Shown here: one piece after another, positions 25,674 through 34,508 of the stretch
Numbering within the stretch: position 1 is the stretch's first letter
How the letters are laid out: the number at the start of each line of letters is the position of its first letter
Origin: JAABTH01 sp964390725
GTDB taxonomy: Bacteria > Bacillota > Dethiobacteria > DTU022
NCBI GenBank assembly: GCA_964390725.1
Contig: CAYMIW010000003.1
Location: 62,001 to 126,000, forward strand
Reading direction: 5' to 3'
DNA: 64,000 nucleotides
The notes under the pieces: model-generated
Told to the model about the DNA's origin: nothing
The model's database searches: none
The model's input: only the letters and a program-made list of their open reading frames with translations
Position numbers and translations under genes: made by a program

Positions 25674-28600
25674 TTACGCACCCCATTCATTGCGCTGCAG
25701 CAGGCTATTCTCCCATTCTTTAAGTGTGTTATATGAAGGTCTGGAAAACCAGACAGCCCTGCTGTAATCCTGTGAGTTCTCCTGCTCTACGCCTCGCAAA
25801 AAAGTATATAGTACGCCTCCAAAATGTTTTTCGAAGTCATCTTTCTCAATAATTTTTAACAGTCTGGTTACTGCGAGACTGTAGATTATTGCCTGCAGCT
25901 TGTAATTACGTTCCACATGCTCCTCAATTTTCTGACAGTTAAAGAGCGGGAGACGGTCACTTTTCCAATCCAGCAGATAGTAGCGGTTGTTGTAATAAAA
26001 AACCAGGTCAATCAAACCTTGCAGGTATCCACGACCGACCTGGAAGGGTGCTTGATCGGGTTTTGTTTGAACCAGGCCTACATTGCAGAGCAGGGGATGA
26101 AATTTTTCCGGAATGGGATATATAAAAGACATCTCCCGGCTGTATCTTTCAGCTGAGGCAATTCCACCGGGCATGTTAAGCTGTTCGTTTCCTTCGCTGG
26201 CGCAGGCATGCAGTGGGGAGCGTAAAGCACCGTAAACCAGCTTTAAAGCTCCTGCAATATATTTTTCCCGGTAAGCATATTGCCGGGCTAAATCTCTGGC
26301 ACGCTGGAGAACCAATTCGCTGTTACTCCATTCTTCAAAGCTGTATTCGAGAACCTCGGGTGGTGGGGTTTCTTCCAGCAGGGCATGAAGGTAAATCCCT
26401 GTTTCCCTTCCTCCCGGCAGCAGTTCTGAAGCTGATTCCTGCTGCTCTTCAGGGGAGGTATGCTCTGCTGCTTCTTCACCGCGTAACTCTTCCGGTACAT
26501 TATCTCCGTGGGGTGGTGGGCTCCAACTATCACCCTGCTTGATTCGGGAGTAGCTGGTCAGTATAATGCCTTTGCTGATGTTCTTAAGCCGAGCTGTTTC
26601 TTCAACCCGTGAAGATGGCATCCTCAGCAAGCCGGGAGGAGGCCAGTTCAGAACTGCAGTGTTTTGGGAAGAACTTTTGGTCGGGCGGGGAGCACAGCTT
26701 ACTTCTATCAGCCGGAAAAGCCTGTTACTGTTTAAACAGTCCTGATCATATAGTAACTGCAGTTGTTTTTGCAGGGAATAATAGGGCGAATTGTTAAGGT
26801 TGTAACCGAACCGGCGGTTTGTTTTACCGGTATCTTTGTCTCCGAAATAAGGCAGATATAACCTTGATTTAGCCCTGGTCATGGCCACATAGAGCAGGCG
26901 CTGGTTCTCTTCATCTTCTTCTTTTTGTACAGCTGCGGCTATTTTCCCGGCAGGGGGGCCGATGTGTAGATGTCTGCGTTTGTCCAGGTGATAGATGTTT
27001 GTTTTTATGACCGGTCCGCCAGTTGGTTTACTGAAACCACCGGCAATGAATACGACCTCTGCTTCCAGCCCCTTGGCCTTGTGCATAGTAAGAATTTGAA
27101 CTGCTTCCCTGTCGCTCTCAAGACGCTGCACCTCTCCTTCCCGCCCTTCCGGTTTTTTACGACCATCTATATGTTCTTTCAGGTCGCGAACCAGTTCGTC
27201 CAGTGTAAGTGGTCGGTTGTGTGTTTCGGCAAGGAGCAGCTCAAAAATATGTAAATAATTAGTCAATGCTCTTTCGTTGTCCCTGAAAATCAAACGACGG
27301 GTTAAGCCCGATTTGCTAAGAATATGATCGAACATCCTGCTCCATTCTTTTTTTTCAGCCAGGTTACGCCATTCGAATAGAAGGGCTGCCAGGGGATGAT
27401 TTTCTCCTGTATCACGCCAGTGCTGCAGGTGCTCCAGCGGTAAATCAAAAAAAGGAGTTAGCCAGGCTGACATGCGCAGTCCAAAATCGTAAGGTCTGTT
27501 AATTGCACAGAGCAGGGTGAAAATATTATAGGCTTCCTCTGTTTGGTAAAGTCCCTCCTGTTTATAATACGCGTGGGGAATTCCGGAACGCCGCAGGATA
27601 TCACCAGCTATTCGGGCTTCTGTACCGGTACGGGTTAAAATATAAATATCGCTTGGTTTAATTGGGGCCGGGTCAGAACCGTTACTACTTGTATAAAGAG
27701 CGTCAGGACCTTTTAAAAGGTTATTTATTTCCCCGGCAATGTAGGTGTAAAGTCCTTCTTTTATACTATCACTGTTTAACTTGTCTCCCTCGCCGTAAAG
27801 GTGAAGCAAGTAGGCAGGGGCAACCGGTTCTCCTGACAGATCAACTGCTTTTCTGGTTGGGTTGCCGCACTGTACTACATCGTCGTAGTGGTTCAAACCG
27901 CTAAAAAATGATTTACCCTGCACATCGTTTTCGATTAATATCTGATTTACAGCTTTAATTATTGCAGCTGTAGAACGATAATTTTGGGTCAACGGCAGAC
28001 GGGTGGCTCCATGATGTTCAAGCATTTCCTGCTTGGCCAGGGCGTAGGTGTATATATCAGCACCGCGAAATCCGTAGATTGCCTGTTTTGGGTCACCAAT
28101 TACGTAGAGACGATGTTCCCCTTCTCCTTCAATAAATATTTTTCTGAATATTTTCCACTGCACGGGGTCTGTATCCTGAAATTCATCAACCAGGGCATAA
28201 CGCCAGCGGCTTCGCAAAGCTTTTAAAAGGTTTTCCGCACCCGGGCCTTTCAGGGCATCCAGGACACCGAGCAGCATATCGTCAAAATCAAGCAAACCCA
28301 AGTTGTTTTTGCGGGTTTTTAGTTTTTCCTGCACTCTGCCCAGGAAGTTATAAACAAAAAAACTTTCGGGTCCTGACGCAGTCCTTATAATCTGGTCCAG
28401 GCAGTTAATGCCATCTTTTATTCTATGGTCTGCTTCAGGGACAGCAGCCAGGGAGCGCAGGTGGTTCAGTTGACTATTATTTACCTTTGAAATGGTTCTG
28501 CGCTTTTTAGCCCATTCCAGGAACGTATTGTATGCCTGTCGACTACCCGGATTATTTTGCATCTGCAGTAACACTTCATCGAGATCATTTGTGATTCCCT

Positions 28601-29336
28601 GCATAGATTTAAGCGCCTGGCCGGAAAGAGTTTTACCTCCGGTTTTTATCAAATCGGCAGCTGGCTGAAGCTGTTTTATACTTTTCATTAACCGATCGGG
28701 ATCCCAAACCGGGGTAACCGGGCAGCGGTCCGGACTACCTTCACGGTGGCAGGTATATAAGAAGTTTTCAAGATCGTTTACCGTCCTGCCGTCTGCTATC
28801 CAGCTGCGTAACATCTCTCCGGTCGGTCCAGTTTCTGCCAGGGCAATCCTTATTTCCTCGCGAAAAATTTTTCCAAACAAATCGGCTCCATCGGCATGTT
28901 TTTCTTCAAATAACCTGCCGCCGAGAAAGGCTTGCTCTGCCAGTATACGCTGACAAAAGCCGTGTATTGTTGATATTGCAGCTCCGTCGAAGCGAAACAG
29001 GGCTTCCCGAAGTTGTGCCGCCCGGTCAGTGTTGATTACCCAGTAATGATCTAGATTATCTCCGGGCGGCAGGTCAGTTCCGTCTGTTAACACCACACGA
29101 ATTAAGGATCTTATTCTTTCCCTTAGTTCTCGGGTGGCAGCTTCGGTGAAGGTGACAACAAGTATCTCTTCTATATCAACTTCCCGGTTATCGGGTGGGT
29201 TGATCAGCAGCTCCAGAACCAAATGCTCAAGGGTGTAGGTTTTTCCGGTACCGGCCGATGCCTCAATTATGGCATGCCCTTTTAGAGCATGATTATCTTT
29301 CAGGACGGCAGGTTTTTTATAATATAAGGTAGCCAT
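25674..29336 (-). CDS. recB: Exodeoxyribonuclease V beta subunit (RecB helicase-nuclease)
   Basis: A 1220-residue UvrD-like helicase with a C-terminal RecB nuclease. Walker A ASAGTGKT is at 26-33. Later motifs are ALVDEFQDTDPVQW (Walker B), YVIGDPKQAIYGFRGAD and LTMHKAKGLEAEVVFIAGG. The nuclease active site near the end reads IDLVFYY...LLDWKSD (Asp about 1109, Asp 1123, Lys 1125). The subunit provides 3'-5' unwinding and the only nuclease of RecBCD, for double-strand-break resection. Its ATG overlaps the recC stop as TAATG. Confidence 0.96.
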   Translation of the reverse strand: MATLYYKKPAVLKDNHALKGHAIIEASAGTGKTYTLEHLVLELLINPPDNREVDIEEILVVTFTEAATRELRERIRSLIRVVLTDGTDLPPGDNLDHYWVINTDRAAQLREALFRFDGAAISTIHGFCQRILAEQAFLGGRLFEEKHADGADLFGKIFREEIRIALAETGPTGEMLRSWIADGRTVNDLENFLYTCHREGSPDRCPVTPVWDPDRLMKSIKQLQPAADLIKTGGKTLSGQALKSMQGITNDLDEVLLQMQNNPGSRQAYNTFLEWAKKRRTISKVNNSQLNHLRSLAAVPEADHRIKDGINCLDQIIRTASGPESFFVYNFLGRVQEKLKTRKNNLGLLDFDDMLLGVLDALKGPGAENLLKALRSRWRYALVDEFQDTDPVQWKIFRKIFIEGEGEHRLYVIGDPKQAIYGFRGADIYTYALAKQEMLEHHGATRLPLTQNYRSTAAIIKAVNQILIENDVQGKSFFSGLNHYDDVVQCGNPTRKAVDLSGEPVAPAYLLHLYGEGDKLNSDSIKEGLYTYIAGEINNLLKGPDALYTSSNGSDPAPIKPSDIYILTRTGTEARIAGDILRRSGIPHAYYKQEGLYQTEEAYNIFTLLCAINRPYDFGLRMSAWLTPFFDLPLEHLQHWRDTGENHPLAALLFEWRNLAEKKEWSRMFDHILSKSGLTRRLIFRDNERALTNYLHIFELLLAETHNRPLTLDELVRDLKEHIDGRKKPEGREGEVQRLESDREAVQILTMHKAKGLEAEVVFIAGGFSKPTGGPVIKTNIYHLDKRRHLHIGPPAGKIAAAVQKEEDEENQRLLYVAMTRAKSRLYLPYFGDKDTGKTNRRFGYNLNNSPYYSLQKQLQLLYDQDCLNSNRLFRLIEVSCAPRPTKSSSQNTAVLNWPPPGLLRMPSSRVEETARLKNISKGIILTSYSRIKQGDSWSPPPHGDNVPEELRGEEAAEHTSPEEQQESASELLPGGRETGIYLHALLEETPPPEVLEYSFEEWSNSELVLQRARDLARQYAYREKYIAGALKLVYGALRSPLHACASEGNEQLNMPGGIASAERYSREMSFIYPIPEKFHPLLCNVGLVQTKPDQAPFQVGRGYLQGLIDLVFYYNNRYYLLDWKSDRLPLFNCQKIEEHVERNYKLQAIIYSLAVTRLLKIIEKDDFEKHFGGVLYTFLRGVEQENSQDYSRAVWFSRPSYNTLKEWENSLLQRNEWGA

Positions 29337-32300
29337 TAGAAACCCTCCATATCGGTAATCTGACTAAGGAGCAGCCCAAATCGCCGCTCGGCGATGGCAG
29401 CTGCTTCACCAGGTGAAAGAGGGGGGTATAAACGTGGTTGGGGAACAGGTCCCCATAAACTTGAAAAAGAACTCCACTCATTTCGGGCCAGCTGACATGT
29501 ATATTGCTGAATTCGTTTTCCGTCCGGTTTGTTTTCCCGGTTTAAGAAGTATTCGTAGAAGACGGCTTCACAGGGGAACAGATATGCATGGCTGTTGAAG
29601 AAAAGATCATTTAATATGGCGGTCAGCCAGGCCAGGGCTTCATCTCGCCCGGGGCGGTGGAGGGTTAACTTCCTGTAACCAGTTTGCTCGGTATTTTCAG
29701 CATAAACTATAATAGCCTGTCTTTCAGTACCTCCTGTCGGGTCTATCGCGGCAAGAATTGTCTGGTCAAGCATTCCGCGCAGCAGGTAACGAAAGGTGCG
29801 CCCAATGGCTGCAATGCCTTTGCCGGATGGCAGCTTGCGGGGTCGCAGGCCTAAAGATACCGTATGATCCAGGGATACTAACTGGCTTAACCCGGTCAAC
29901 TTAACCTTAGGCGGGTTAGTTTCACCAGGGACATTATCCGGGCTGAGCTCTAGTACCGGTGAATCCAGGTTTGTTTCGCTTAGATCTGCTTCGGGTGAGC
30001 TGCCAAAACGGATTTTTTGCAGATGGAGAAGCCGGTTATTATCTTTCCCCGAGTTATTTTGCGGCAAATTCAGAGCTGCCTGCAGGGCATTATCCCAGCC
30101 TTTAAAAATGGAGAGATGTTTTTTTTCGACAACCTGCCCCAGGGTTCCAACCGGCAGCTTGCCCTGGAGCCTCAGAAATTGAACTTCTTTGCTATACAAA
30201 TCTGCAACTGAGAGAGTTCCTGATGAAGCCTGGCTGTAGATACGGCTGAGTATTTCAGCCTCGAGAAGCGGTTTGACTGAAAAGTCTTCTTCTTCAACAG
30301 ATGCCCGATCTTCTTCCTGTTCTGCCAAACCGAGCATAGCGGAAGCCCAGCCCTGCATCGGGCATTCAAGAAAGCGTCGTAGGTAGTAGAGGGATAGTGT
30401 GTATGTCTCCTGCGGCGCATCAGCTCTGCTGTTGAAGTGGTAAATGTTTTCAGGACGGGGGGTTTCAGGTAGATTAGTACCAGGTATTTTTAGGATTGCA
30501 GAAAGATTTTTCCAGGTTTGAGGTGGAACAATTTTTTTTAAACTTTTCAACGGATCCGGATTAGTTTTCTTGGTAGCTTGAAATCCAGATTCTCTGCCGG
30601 TTTGATCCTGCCAGCTATCAGTGATACGTTTGACTTGTGCCTCTTCCCGGGCCTGATCAGAATAAATATTCTCACCGGCGATTACCTCTGCATGACGACG
30701 AAGGGGTGGTTCAATGCGTATGGCATTTATCCCTTCTTCACCAAGATAGCTGTTTTTAAGCACATGGAGAAGTTCCTGGACTACTGCAGATGGCTGAAGA
30801 GGGTCACCGGTTTGCTCGTCCCGATTGACGTAAGAGATATAAATTTGCTCGCGGGCACTGAGCAGGGTCTCTAAAAACATATAGCGATCGCGCTCTGCCG
30901 GGTCAACGTCTCCTGCAAACCGCCGTGCAGAGCGTAAATCCAGGGCATCCCGTCGTCCGGGTGCAGGGAAAAGTCCTTCGCCCAGGCCCAGTAAAAAAAT
31001 TGTCTTAAAGGGGATAGCTCTCATCGGTAAAAAGGATGAGACAACAACTCCTTCAGCCAGGTATTGGCCCCTGCTGCCGGCGAGAGAGTTGAGTGTGCGC
31101 TGGGCCAGTTCAATAGCAATTCTTCCTTTTACGGTATAACCAAAATCCATTTTTTCAAGGCTTGTCAAAGTTCTAATCAGGCGCAGCCTGTCGTCTGATG
31201 CTTTGCTATCATCAACAGCCAGATATTTTTCAGCCAGCTTAATTAAATAAGCTGACCACTCGCTTAAGGTTAGTTCAGCTTCTGCAATATAATGTGTATC
31301 GTCAAGAAGTGAACGAACCAGAAGGTTGAAAAGGGCGGCATTTTTTTCAGATGAACTATTTAACTCTTCAACCAGCCAGCGGCCGGCAGGTGTTTTATAA
31401 ATATTACGATCACCACTTTTTGCCCCTGTCATAAATGCACCCAGAGCTAACCTGCGGACCCCCTGGTCCCAGTTATAAACGTCTTCATCGATGTATGTGC
31501 CAAGATGATCACGGTGGTCGGCTCCGAAAATAATGCCAAGGCGGTCGGCAAAGTCGATTAAATCTTCTGGGGCCAGGTCTTTAAAACACCCTATTATGGA
31601 AGGGTGGGTAAGCAGGGCCAGTACCTCGGCCCTTGAAAAACGACCGAAGGGAAGATGCAGCAGCAGGTTAAATGCTTCGATCAGGCTGCTCCCAGATGTC
31701 CCTGACAGATCGGTAATTGAAAAGGGAAGTTCGTGGCATGCGGAGAAGGCTGATTCGATCTGTGGAAGGTAAGTTTCTTTCTCAGTGCTGTTAACAATTA
31801 CTGCTATATCAGAAAATCGGAGGATTTTGTTGGTGGTATTGTCTGCCTGAGCATTGATTAGCCTCCAGATTTCTTCGGCAACCCATTCTACTTCACGCTT
31901 AACTGAAGGTGCCGCAACCAGTTTAATAGTTTCGTCAGGAGGTAGGGGCTTTTTTTTGTCCGGTTGATCAGAATCGGCATTATATTCCAGGTTGCGTTCC
32001 GGTGCACGCATTAAAATATCCTGCTGCAACAGGTGTAAAACCCCCTGGCCATACCCGAGGGGATCGCTAAAGGCACTTTCAAAATCGCATTCTGTTAATT
32101 CTCCGAGCAGACGGACATGTTCGCGCCCCGGTCTGCCCCAGTAGCGAAGAGCGGGGTTTTCATCTGTCAGTAATTCGTAGGGGTCTTCGTAATTTTTAGT
32201 ATAGATGTCTGATTTCTTGTTCTGTCTGGAAGATAGTTTGTTCCGGTTTAATCGCTTAAAAAGCTCCCTGTGAGTTTCCATGTCTTCCCAAAATTCGGCA

Positions 32301-33151
32301 CAGGGGTTGAGGATAAATAGTTTTAAGTTTCCTGTTTTACCCAGGCGGGCGAAAAGCAGCTGGAACAGGCGGGCAACATAGGAGACCCCAAAGACATGAA
32401 TAGTTGGCAGGCCGGTAGAAGCAAGACTATCAAAAAGCTGATCATCAAGAAGCATTTCGTCCATGGTGATCCAGCGACTTCCTTCTGCCGGGGGATGAGC
32501 AGCCAGAATGCCACCGGGATTAAACACTGCTTGCCAGAGAGCCTTTTGCCACTTGAAAGTATAGCTGTAATCAGGGTCGTTTCCTATCCTATCCACCAGT
32601 TTCTTTGACTGTGTTCCAAAGCGGGTATCTCCACGCCAGGCGGCGGTCATTTCTGGACGTGAGTAAGTATATTCCTGAAAGAGGTAAGCCATGCGTGAAG
32701 CAAGTTGGACTCGTTTTAACTCGATGCTCTGGCTAAATTCCCGGTCGTTTATTCCGATACCTGAAGAATGAGGAACACTCTTCGGTTTTTTTTCGGTCCC
32801 ATAGAGGTAGTCGTTGACAGGAGATAGTCCGGGTTTGGCAAGGAGGTGATCATCCTCAAGAACGGCAAGCACTGCTCCTTCTATAACATCAAGGTCGGTC
32901 ATGTAATACTGTTTGGGGCAGGTTTGTCGGACCAGGTCACTAAAAAAACTTTCCAGGCGCCGGAAGCGCAGGTTGGCAGCGATACCTTGTTTTTGGGCCA
33001 GGCCCAGGCGTATCCAGGTTTCCATATTGCGGTTGGGGGTAATAATATCCACAGGTTGAAGCAGGTTGCTTAAATTAGTTTGCTGATCCAGATCGCAGGC
33101 AAGCCTTTCGAGCAAGTTTTCGGTGCGATTGGCATAAGTCAGTTCAATCAT
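29336..33151 (-). CDS. recC: Exodeoxyribonuclease V gamma subunit (RecC)
   Basis: A 1271-residue RecC, the helicase-like but catalytically inactive subunit that splits the duplex and scans for Chi. The N-terminal region (VDIITPNRNMETWIRLGLAQKQGIAANLRF) matches RecC family openings. The central part has the inactivated second helicase fold (FKTIFLLGLGEGLFPAPGRRDALDLR, SYVNRDEQTGDPLQPSAVVQELL). The C-terminal part is a nuclease-like domain lacking catalytic residues. It heads the recC-recB-recD-pgi operon and is divergent from the diguanylate cyclase gene. Confidence 0.94.
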   Translation of the reverse strand: MIELTYANRTENLLERLACDLDQQTNLSNLLQPVDIITPNRNMETWIRLGLAQKQGIAANLRFRRLESFFSDLVRQTCPKQYYMTDLDVIEGAVLAVLEDDHLLAKPGLSPVNDYLYGTEKKPKSVPHSSGIGINDREFSQSIELKRVQLASRMAYLFQEYTYSRPEMTAAWRGDTRFGTQSKKLVDRIGNDPDYSYTFKWQKALWQAVFNPGGILAAHPPAEGSRWITMDEMLLDDQLFDSLASTGLPTIHVFGVSYVARLFQLLFARLGKTGNLKLFILNPCAEFWEDMETHRELFKRLNRNKLSSRQNKKSDIYTKNYEDPYELLTDENPALRYWGRPGREHVRLLGELTECDFESAFSDPLGYGQGVLHLLQQDILMRAPERNLEYNADSDQPDKKKPLPPDETIKLVAAPSVKREVEWVAEEIWRLINAQADNTTNKILRFSDIAVIVNSTEKETYLPQIESAFSACHELPFSITDLSGTSGSSLIEAFNLLLHLPFGRFSRAEVLALLTHPSIIGCFKDLAPEDLIDFADRLGIIFGADHRDHLGTYIDEDVYNWDQGVRRLALGAFMTGAKSGDRNIYKTPAGRWLVEELNSSSEKNAALFNLLVRSLLDDTHYIAEAELTLSEWSAYLIKLAEKYLAVDDSKASDDRLRLIRTLTSLEKMDFGYTVKGRIAIELAQRTLNSLAGSRGQYLAEGVVVSSFLPMRAIPFKTIFLLGLGEGLFPAPGRRDALDLRSARRFAGDVDPAERDRYMFLETLLSAREQIYISYVNRDEQTGDPLQPSAVVQELLHVLKNSYLGEEGINAIRIEPPLRRHAEVIAGENIYSDQAREEAQVKRITDSWQDQTGRESGFQATKKTNPDPLKSLKKIVPPQTWKNLSAILKIPGTNLPETPRPENIYHFNSRADAPQETYTLSLYYLRRFLECPMQGWASAMLGLAEQEEDRASVEEEDFSVKPLLEAEILSRIYSQASSGTLSVADLYSKEVQFLRLQGKLPVGTLGQVVEKKHLSIFKGWDNALQAALNLPQNNSGKDNNRLLHLQKIRFGSSPEADLSETNLDSPVLELSPDNVPGETNPPKVKLTGLSQLVSLDHTVSLGLRPRKLPSGKGIAAIGRTFRYLLRGMLDQTILAAIDPTGGTERQAIIVYAENTEQTGYRKLTLHRPGRDEALAWLTAILNDLFFNSHAYLFPCEAVFYEYFLNRENKPDGKRIQQYTCQLARNEWSSFSSLWGPVPQPRLYPPLSPGEAAAIAERRFGLLLSQITDMEGF

Positions 33152-33280
33152 GGCAACCTCGCAGAATATGTGATATAAAAGGAGAAGCTATAATTTTCAT
33201 AGCTATACTATTAAACTTTGTTTTTGAAACTCCTTCCTTTTTAACGGTTTTATAAGCTTGATCGTTACTAAGGAAATATA

Positions 33281-33313
33281 ATGAGGTTATTGAAAAAGTA
33301 TTATGAAAATTAA
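33281..33313 (+). CDS. Possible 10-codon leader ORF overlapping the cyclase start
   Basis: ATG at 33281 follows AAGGAA with five bases of spacing and runs for ten codons (MRLLKKYYEN) to TAA at 33311-33313, overlapping the cyclase ATG at 33303 in another frame. The cyclase start itself has no good ribosome site, so translation may be coupled through this short frame. The evidence is position only. Confidence 0.3.
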   Translation: MRLLKKYYEN

Positions 33314-34397
33314 CAGGTATAGTGCAAATTTTTCAGACAAAAATTTGGAAAATGCTTACTCAGAGTATGAAATTCGTAACCTCTTTAATTATGCTCGTCC
33401 TGCTGTTCTATCCCTCGGTTTTCTTTTTTTCCTCTTTATTATACCCGATTATTTCTTAAATCAGAGTCTGGATGTGATAAGAAATATATTTTTTGTGCGA
33501 CTATTCTTTCTTTTGCTCATTATTATGCTATATCACCTTCTAAAATTTCACCGGTTTTATATAAACCTGGTTAGGTGGGTGTCATTATATGCAGTTACAG
33601 CATCATTATGTTACCTGCTAATCTATTACCTGTACGAATCGCCTGATTTTTTTATGCAGTCACTGGGAGTAATTGCTCTCATGCTGGTATTTTTTAATAT
33701 AATCAACGACTGGATTAGTACTGTTTTGATCTCTTTACTGCTCTGTGCCGGTTTCTTTGTTGTTACGATTATCAGGCCTGAATATATTTTGCCATCAGCA
33801 TTTTCAGGTGTTATAGTTTTTTTTCTGATAGTGCTTATAGTTAGCAGCATATCGGCATACCGGATCCATATTTATAAACGTAATCAGTTTATAGACAGGC
33901 AAGAACTGGAAAGATTATCTGAGAAAGATGCACTAACCGGCATTTATAACAGGAGCAAGTTTAATAAAGAGCTAAAAAGGTTGATAGAAATGGCCCGGCG
34001 TTATGATCATAATCTTGCCCTGATCATGTTTGATCTTGATAACCTGAAAGAAATTAATGACGAACACGGACACCTGATCGGTGATAATGTTATAAAAGAG
34101 TTGACAGGCGTCATCGGCGGAATGCTTAGATCTTCCGACACTTTTGCCCGCTGGGGGGGCGATGAGTTTATCATATTACTTCCTAATGCCGATATAACAA
34201 TGGCCTGTGACCTGGCAGAACGCATCCGTGACCTTGTAGCTTCAAACAGTTTCAAGCATGTCGATTTCCTCAGCTGCAGCTTTGGTGTTGCCGCGTATAA
34301 AGTTAATGATAATGTCATGTCGCTGGTCCGTAAAGCTGATAGTAGTTTATATACAGCTAAACAGAAGGGTAAGAACATGGTTGAGTGTTACAGGTGA
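33303..34397 (+). CDS. Membrane-bound diguanylate cyclase (GGDEF)
   Basis: A 364-residue protein. About six membrane helices lie between residues 33 and 190, followed by a short coil and a GGDEF domain at about 205-362. The active site GGDEF is at 285-289. An RxxD inhibition site (RSSD, 276-279) lies five residues upstream, so product-inhibited c-di-GMP synthesis is expected. The membrane part resembles a generic multi-helix sensor without a recognisable ligand domain. No strong ribosome site precedes the ATG (see the leader ORF). It is divergent from recC and convergent with the acyl-CoA synthetase. Confidence 0.9.
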   Translation: MKINRYSANFSDKNLENAYSEYEIRNLFNYARPAVLSLGFLFFLFIIPDYFLNQSLDVIRNIFFVRLFFLLLIIMLYHLLKFHRFYINLVRWVSLYAVTASLCYLLIYYLYESPDFFMQSLGVIALMLVFFNIINDWISTVLISLLLCAGFFVVTIIRPEYILPSAFSGVIVFFLIVLIVSSISAYRIHIYKRNQFIDRQELERLSEKDALTGIYNRSKFNKELKRLIEMARRYDHNLALIMFDLDNLKEINDEHGHLIGDNVIKELTGVIGGMLRSSDTFARWGGDEFIILLPNADITMACDLAERIRDLVASNSFKHVDFLSCSFGVAAYKVNDNVMSLVRKADSSLYTAKQKGKNMVECYR

Positions 34398-34441
34398 AAA
34401 GTTAAATACTGTTGCCGGAAAATGGCTCTCTTTATTATAAT

Positions 34442-34485
34442 AAAAAAGGCTGCGCCCGGAACACCTCCGGATGCAGCCTTTTTAT
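34442..34485. terminator. Bidirectional terminator between cyclase and acyl-CoA synthetase genes
   Basis: An outer stem AAAAGGCTGC/GCAGCCTTTT and an inner stem CCGGA/TCCGG form a long hairpin flanked by A and T runs. This suits termination of both convergent genes. Confidence 0.85.
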
Positions 34486-34508
34486 CATTTTGCAATTTTT
34501 GCATTTAT

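Noticed and set aside
24864..25736. Long plus-strand frames opposite recD
   Set aside because: Fully antisense to RecD motifs, mutually overlapping in different frames, with no family resemblance.
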